A stretch of DNA of 64,000 nucleotides from Pseudoduganella violacea (lineage in GTDB: Bacteria > Pseudomonadota > Gammaproteobacteria > Burkholderiales > Burkholderiaceae_D). Below, piece by piece: positions 59,105-64,000 of this stretch (position 1 is its first letter; every line of letters starts with the position of its first letter). The DNA is taken from the NCBI RefSeq assembly GCF_014191875.1, contig NZ_JACHXD010000020.1:25850-89849 (forward strand). The letters are read 5' to 3'. A program made the position numbers and the translations under genes. Below the pieces are notes generated by a model. The model worked only from the letters and a program-made list of their open reading frames with translations. It ran no database searches and was not told the DNA's origin.

Positions 59105-62100
59105 ATGACTGGTATCTACGGAAAAGCTGGGCAAGATCCTTCCCCGGCAACGATCGTCTCCCTCTCTGAGCAGGAGTACCCTGCGCCGGCCGCTCGCGAA
59201 GGCGATGAAGCGTTCTGGCGTCGGCGCTTGCCGGAACCGGCGGCGTCCCTTTTCGACAAGAAGCTGGCGGACGACGACATCGCCGCCGCTCCATCGCAGT
59301 CCTGGGAAATCGACGCCGGACTTGCACGGCGCATCCGTGTGCTGGCGCGAGAACAGCAATGCACGGTGCGTGATTTCTGGCTGACGGTAGTCGCTGCCTG
59401 TCTGGCGCGCTGCTGTACTTGCGACGGCGAGATCCGGCTCGGCATCGCGGATGCCTGGGGGGATGTTGAGAGTGAAGCGGCACGGCGCATACGCGCGGTG
59501 TTGCCGCTCACCGCGCAACTGGCCTGGGAGAGCGATACGGCGCGAAATATGCTGCGTGTCCGCGATGAGCTGCAGCTGTGCGCCGCACATGCGCGCTATC
59601 CCGTGGCGCAGCTATTGCGCGGGCAGGGCCGCGAAGGCGCTCTTTACGACGCCGTGCTGATGACGGAGGCCTACGCCGCCGCCGGTAGCGCGCCCGCTAT
59701 GACGCAGATGCTGCCGGAGCAGGCGCCACTTGTCATGGCGCTATATGGCGAGACGGAAGATGAGGCCACAAGCGGCATGCGCCTTGCCTTCCACTGGGAT
59801 AGCCGCCGCATCCCGGCCGCTGAAGCGGACGCGCTGCGCCGCCGGCTGGGGATTCTGGCGCGGGCGGCTGCCGGGCAGGATCAGATCGCGTTGGCTGCGC
59901 TGCCCCTGATGGAGACGGCGGAAAGACAGCGGCTGCTGTCGGCCTGGAATGGCGAGCGCCGCAACTATCCCCTGCACCTTGGCGTGCATGAGTTGTTCGA
60001 ACACCAGGCAAAGTGGACGCCAGACGCCATCGCCGTTGAATATGGCGGGCAGTGCCTGAGCTATCGCGCCCTGAACGAAGAGGCCAATCGTCTGGCCCAT
60101 CACTTGCGAAAGCAAGGCGCGCGCCCCGACGCGCTGGTTGCCTTGTTCCTGGAGCGCAGCCTTGAGATGGTGGTCGCCATGTTGGCGGTGCTGAAGGCGG
60201 GCGCCGCCTATACGCCGCTCGATCCTGCATGGCCCCAGGAGCGTATCGACCATATGCTGGCGGATGCCGCTCCGCTCCTGGTGCTGACCCAGCCGCATCT
60301 GCGGCCGTTGCTGAAGGAGCGGCCGGTGCTCGATCTGGCCGACCCGTATGCGCCCTGGCGTGAGCAGTCCGTGACCAATCCGGCACGCGGCGAGGTCGGC
60401 TTGCAGCCCGGGCATCTGGCGTACGTGCTGTATACGTCCGGGTCGACCGGCATGCCGAAAGGCGCGCAGATAGAGCATCGCGGGCTGACAAATGTCGTCA
60501 GCTGGCATTGCGAGCACCTGCCTTTGGTGCCGGGAGAGCGTTCGTCCGCCTTGTCGGGCGTGGCTTTCGATGCCAGCAGCTGGGAGGTATGGCCGCCGCT
60601 GTGCATGGGCGCGACGCTGGTGCTGGCGCCGGCCGATACCGCAGGCGACGCATTGCGCCTGCTTGAGTGGTGGCAGCAGCAGGACCTGCAAACGAGCTTC
60701 CTGACCACGGCCCTGGCCGAGATGGCGCTGGAGCGCATGCGGCATGGCGAGAGCCGCATTCAGCGCAGCCTGCGCACCTTGCTGATCGGCGGCGAACAGC
60801 AAAAAATGGCGCCGGATGCGGACCTGCCTTTTGATGTCATCAACAACTACGGCCCGACCGAGGCCACGATTCTGGTGACCTCCGGCCGCAGCCTGCCGCA
60901 AGACAAGGTCAAGCATATAGGCCGGCCGCTGGCCAATACCGCCATATATATTCTGGACCGCTTCGGACAGCTGGCGCCCCCCGGCGCGCCAGGCGAGATT
61001 TTCGTCGGCGGGGCCGGGGTGGCGCGCGGCTATCTGAATCAGGAAACACTGACGCGCGAACGCTTCCTGCCCGATCACTTTGCCGGGACGGCGGATGCGC
61101 GCATGTACAGGACCGGTGACCTGGGACGCTGGCTGGCCGATGGCAGCATTGAATTCCTGGGCCGAAACGATCAGCAGGTGAAGCTGCGTGGCCTGCGCAT
61201 TGAACTGGGCGAGATCGAGAGCCAGCTGCTGCGCCAGCCCGGCGTGCGCGAGGCGGTGGTGCTGGTGCGCGAGGACCGTCCGGGCGACCGGCGCCTGGTG
61301 GCGTATCTGGTGGCTTCCGGCGGAGAGGTCGATTCGCAGCGCTTGCGTGAAGCCTTGTCGCGCCAGCTGCCCGACTATATGGTGCCGGCGGCCTATATGC
61401 ACCTGGACGCATTGCCGCTGACGTTGAATGGCAAGATCGACAAGCGGGCCTTGCCCGCGCCGGAGGACGCAGCCTACGCGCGGCGCGGCTACGAAGCGCC
61501 GCAAGGTGTGACCGAGACGGCGCTGGCGCGTATCTGGACCGAACTGCTGCAGCTGGAAAGGGTGGGCCGGCAGGATCACTTCTTCGAACTGGGCGGACAC
61601 TCCTTGCTGGCGTTGCATCTGGTTGAACGCATGCGGCATGAACAATTGCATGTGGACAGCCGCGTGCTGTTCTCGCATCCTACACTGGCGGCCCTGGCGC
61701 GCGCGGTGGACGAGGGCGGACCGCCGGCTATTGCAGCGCCGGCCGTCTCGTACACGATTCCCCTAGGCTGCGTGACGATCACGCCGCAGATGCTGCCGCT
61801 GCTGCGGCTCGACGAAGCGCAGATCGCGCGCATTGTCGCCACTGTTCCGGGTGGCGCCGCCAATATTCAGGATATCTATCCGCTGGCGCCCTTGCAGGAA
61901 GGCATATTGTTCCATCACCTGCTGCAGGCGCAAGGCGACCCTTATCTGCTGGTGAATACCTGGATTTTCGACACGCGCGCGCGGCTGGACGGTTTCATCG
62001 CAGCTCTGCAGCGGACCGTGGCGCGGCATGATGCGCTGCGTACCGCCGTCCTGTGGGAAGGTTTGGCCGAACCGGTGCAGGTGGTGTGGCGCGAGGCCAG

Positions 62101-64000
62101 GGTTGAAATCCTTTTCCCGGAATTGTCGGGCGAAGATACGTTGGCTGAACTGGACAAACACAGTGATCCACGCCGCGTGCGCCTTGATGTGCGGCAGGCC
62201 CCGCTGATGCGCGGCTGCGCGGCTTTCGATCCTGTTGCAGGGCGCTGGCTGCTGCAACTGCTGCTGCATCATATGGTGGTGGACCATGCCGCGCTGTCGC
62301 TGCTGTTCCAGGAAGTGGCGGCGATCCAGGCTGGGCGTGGGCAAGACTTGCCCGAGGCGATACCTTTCCGCCATTTCGTGGCGCGCACGCGCCAGCCAGG
62401 CCGGATGCAGGAACATGAAGCCTTCTTCCGCGGCATATTGGGCGATGTCGACGAGCCGACGGCGCCTTTCGGCCTGCTCGATGTGCGTGGCGACGGCAGC
62501 GCTATCCGCGAGGCAGAGCGGCATACCGGAAAATCGTTGTCGCAACGCCTGCGGCGTCAGGCCAGCGAGCAAGGCGTCGGTGTCGCCAGCCTGTTCCACT
62601 GGGCATGGGCACGGGTGCTGGCCCAGTGTTCCGGCCGCGACGACGTGGTCTTTGGCACCGTGCTGTTCGGCCGCATGCATGGCGGTGTGGATGCGGAGCG
62701 CACCATGGGCCTGTTCGTCAATACGCTGCCGGTGCGCATCCGTTTCGGCGAAGGCGGTGTGGCGCAGGACGTGCGCGCCATCCACGCCGCGCTGGCGCAA
62801 TTGGTATGGCATGAAGATGCGCCACTCAGCCTGGCGCAGCGTTGCACTGGTCTGGCCAAGGGCGTGCCGCCATTCTCCTCCTTGCTGAATTATCGCCATA
62901 GCGCGGCGGCCGTTCAGGCCGGGGAAGGGAAAGAGTGGGGCGACGGCGTCCGCATGCTGCCGATCCGGGAATTGAGCAACTATCCCTTCAGCTTGAGGGT
63001 GGACGATCTGGAACAGGACTTCAAACTGAGTTCCCTGATCACGCTGCCGGTCGATGCGAATCGCGTCTGCGGCTATATGTTGCGCGCATTGGATCAGTTG
63101 GCGGATGCGCTGGAGCGCGCTCCCGATACGCCAGCCTGGCGCATGAGCGTGATCGCCGAAGAAGAACGGCAATCGCTGGTGCAATGGAACGCCACCCAGC
63201 GCAGCTACCCGGAGCAGTTCGCGCACCGCCAGTTCGAGCAGCGCGCGGCACGGACGCCGGATGCGGTGGCGCTCGAAACGGAAGGCGAAAGCTGGAGCTA
63301 CCAGCGGCTCAACGAGGGCGCCAACCGTCTGGCGCATCATTTGATCGGCCTCGGCGTGAAAGCCGACACGCGGGTGGCGCTGGTGCTCGAACGCGGTGCG
63401 CCGCTGGTACTGGGCATGCTGGCCACGCTGAAGGCGGGTGGCGCGTATGTGCCGCTCGATCCGCAGTATCCGTCCGAGCGGCTGGCCTTCATGCTCGACG
63501 ACAGCCGGCCGCGCGTGGTGCTGACCCAGTCCTCGCTGCAGGAATTGCTGCCGGCCAGCCGCGCGCTGATGACGGCGACCGTGCTGGAACTGGACGATCC
63601 CGCGCCGGCATGGCAGGCCAAGTCCACCGACAATCCCGCGCCGGCAGGTCTGGACGCCACGCATCTGGCCTATGTGATCTACACTTCGGGTTCGACCGGC
63701 CGGCCGAAAGGCGTGATGGTGGAACACCGCAATCTGGCCAACCTGACCGGCTGGCATTGCGAGCGCTTCCCGCTGGCCTTGGGCGAGCGGTCGTCCAGCA
63801 CAGCGGGCATCGCCTTCGACGCCTGCACCTGGGAAGTCTGGCCGCCGCTGTGCATGGGCGCCACACTGGCGCTGGCCCCGGCCGCTGCGGCGGGCGATCC
63901 GCTGCTGCTGCTGGAATGGTGGGAGCGGCAGGAACTGCATTGCAGCTTCCTGGTGACGGCGCTGGCCGAGATGGCGCTGGAACGCTGGCGCAATGGCAGG
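59105..64000 (+). CDS. Non-ribosomal peptide synthetase, 5' part (cut by window edge)
   Basis: 1632 codons are open from the ATG at 59105 to the window end. Residues 1-290 are a degenerate C-like start without HHxxxDG, which begins EEAFWRRRL-like (here DEAFWRRRLPEP). Then come A1 (about 305-800, YTSGSTG near 440, INN-YGPTE), carrier T1 (FFELGGHSLLAL, near 825), and a condensation domain (about 915-1340) with FHHLLQAQGD at its start and HHMVVDHAAL (near 1055). The HHxxxxxGD-type N-terminal motif is the mark of dual epimerase/condensation domains, so residue 1 is probably turned to the D form. A2 (from about 1370) is incomplete. A1 specificity residues read D-A-W-F-L-G-N-I-L-(K), close to the leucine code DAWFLGNVVK; the visible part of A2 (D-A-W-F) looks alike. 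Confidence 0.9.
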   Translation, partial: MTGIYGKAGQDPSPATIVSLSEQEYPAPAAREGDEAFWRRRLPEPAASLFDKKLADDDIAAAPSQSWEIDAGLARRIRVLAREQQCTVRDFWLTVVAACLARCCTCDGEIRLGIADAWGDVESEAARRIRAVLPLTAQLAWESDTARNMLRVRDELQLCAAHARYPVAQLLRGQGREGALYDAVLMTEAYAAAGSAPAMTQMLPEQAPLVMALYGETEDEATSGMRLAFHWDSRRIPAAEADALRRRLGILARAAAGQDQIALAALPLMETAERQRLLSAWNGERRNYPLHLGVHELFEHQAKWTPDAIAVEYGGQCLSYRALNEEANRLAHHLRKQGARPDALVALFLERSLEMVVAMLAVLKAGAAYTPLDPAWPQERIDHMLADAAPLLVLTQPHLRPLLKERPVLDLADPYAPWREQSVTNPARGEVGLQPGHLAYVLYTSGSTGMPKGAQIEHRGLTNVVSWHCEHLPLVPGERSSALSGVAFDASSWEVWPPLCMGATLVLAPADTAGDALRLLEWWQQQDLQTSFLTTALAEMALERMRHGESRIQRSLRTLLIGGEQQKMAPDADLPFDVINNYGPTEATILVTSGRSLPQDKVKHIGRPLANTAIYILDRFGQLAPPGAPGEIFVGGAGVARGYLNQETLTRERFLPDHFAGTADARMYRTGDLGRWLADGSIEFLGRNDQQVKLRGLRIELGEIESQLLRQPGVREAVVLVREDRPGDRRLVAYLVASGGEVDSQRLREALSRQLPDYMVPAAYMHLDALPLTLNGKIDKRALPAPEDAAYARRGYEAPQGVTETALARIWTELLQLERVGRQDHFFELGGHSLLALHLVERMRHEQLHVDSRVLFSHPTLAALARAVDEGGPPAIAAPAVSYTIPLGCVTITPQMLPLLRLDEAQIARIVATVPGGAANIQDIYPLAPLQEGILFHHLLQAQGDPYLLVNTWIFDTRARLDGFIAALQRTVARHDALRTAVLWEGLAEPVQVVWREARVEILFPELSGEDTLAELDKHSDPRRVRLDVRQAPLMRGCAAFDPVAGRWLLQLLLHHMVVDHAALSLLFQEVAAIQAGRGQDLPEAIPFRHFVARTRQPGRMQEHEAFFRGILGDVDEPTAPFGLLDVRGDGSAIREAERHTGKSLSQRLRRQASEQGVGVASLFHWAWARVLAQCSGRDDVVFGTVLFGRMHGGVDAERTMGLFVNTLPVRIRFGEGGVAQDVRAIHAALAQLVWHEDAPLSLAQRCTGLAKGVPPFSSLLNYRHSAAAVQAGEGKEWGDGVRMLPIRELSNYPFSLRVDDLEQDFKLSSLITLPVDANRVCGYMLRALDQLADALERAPDTPAWRMSVIAEEERQSLVQWNATQRSYPEQFAHRQFEQRAARTPDAVALETEGESWSYQRLNEGANRLAHHLIGLGVKADTRVALVLERGAPLVLGMLATLKAGGAYVPLDPQYPSERLAFMLDDSRPRVVLTQSSLQELLPASRALMTATVLELDDPAPAWQAKSTDNPAPAGLDATHLAYVIYTSGSTGRPKGVMVEHRNLANLTGWHCERFPLALGERSSSTAGIAFDACTWEVWPPLCMGATLALAPAAAAGDPLLLLEWWERQELHCSFLVTALAEMALERWRNGR

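Noticed and set aside
61763..63940. 725-codon minus-strand frame (and a 645-codon one at 59741-61678)
   Set aside because: Both are shadows of the plus-strand NRPS, whose A, T and C motifs are intact.
1..64000. CRISPR arrays, tRNA, rRNA, insertion sequences
   Set aside because: No regularly spaced repeats, no cloverleaf or rRNA-like stretch and no transposase frame were noticed on either strand; a covariance-model search would be needed to exclude small RNAs.

Overview
The window is GC-rich, densely packed betaproteobacterial-type DNA. Several features fit an Oxalobacteraceae member (Massilia/Duganella/Janthinobacterium-like): a cyo quinol oxidase followed by SURF1 and a RegB/RegA redox pair, large NRPS/PKS genes, and the overall codon use. 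This placement is an inference from gene content; no rRNA, tRNA or CRISPR was seen.

Layout. 1-7.8 kb is ordinary chromosome: a two-component pair cut by the left edge, a secreted protein and a lipoprotein, a MocR regulator divergent from a BenE transporter, a TetR/reductase pair and a LysR regulator divergent from a secreted protein. 7.9-9.2 kb is a less GC-rich patch with an MNT antitoxin, a broken HEPN toxin and a lipoprotein. 9.4-24.6 kb is one minus-strand biosynthetic operon. Read in transcription order it encodes two small proteins, a cytoplasmic subtilisin, a type II thioesterase, NRPS (C-A-T, Val-like), PKS (KS-AT-KR-ACP), NRPS (C-A-methyltransferase) and a short protein carrying the missing end of the A domain plus a carrier domain. 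24.8-33.6 kb holds a GNAT, an MFS transporter and cyoABCD-surf1-regB-regA. 33.6-44.2 kb is mixed: cupin, a TonB-receptor remnant, a Phd/PIN toxin-antitoxin pair, GNAT, SGNH hydrolase, an oversized Lnt-like protein, LysR-racemase and a chemoreceptor.

44.3-58.4 kb is the most unusual region. A ten-gene plus-strand operon, mostly with 4-base start/stop overlaps, encodes a lipoprotein, two tandem pairs of split VioB/RebD-like proteins (N-terminal half and ferritin-like C-terminal half as separate genes) and then eboD, eboE, eboC, eboA and eboB. An EboF-like phosphatase is divergent from it. The operon ends at a clear hairpin terminator. The ebo set is known as a metabolite-trafficking cluster, and VioB-type enzymes dimerise amino-acid-derived imines, so the region looks like a self-contained 'make a dimer and move it to the envelope' system with no assigned product.

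59.1-64 kb starts another NRPS (degenerate C - A - T - dual E/C - A ...) that leaves the window in frame.
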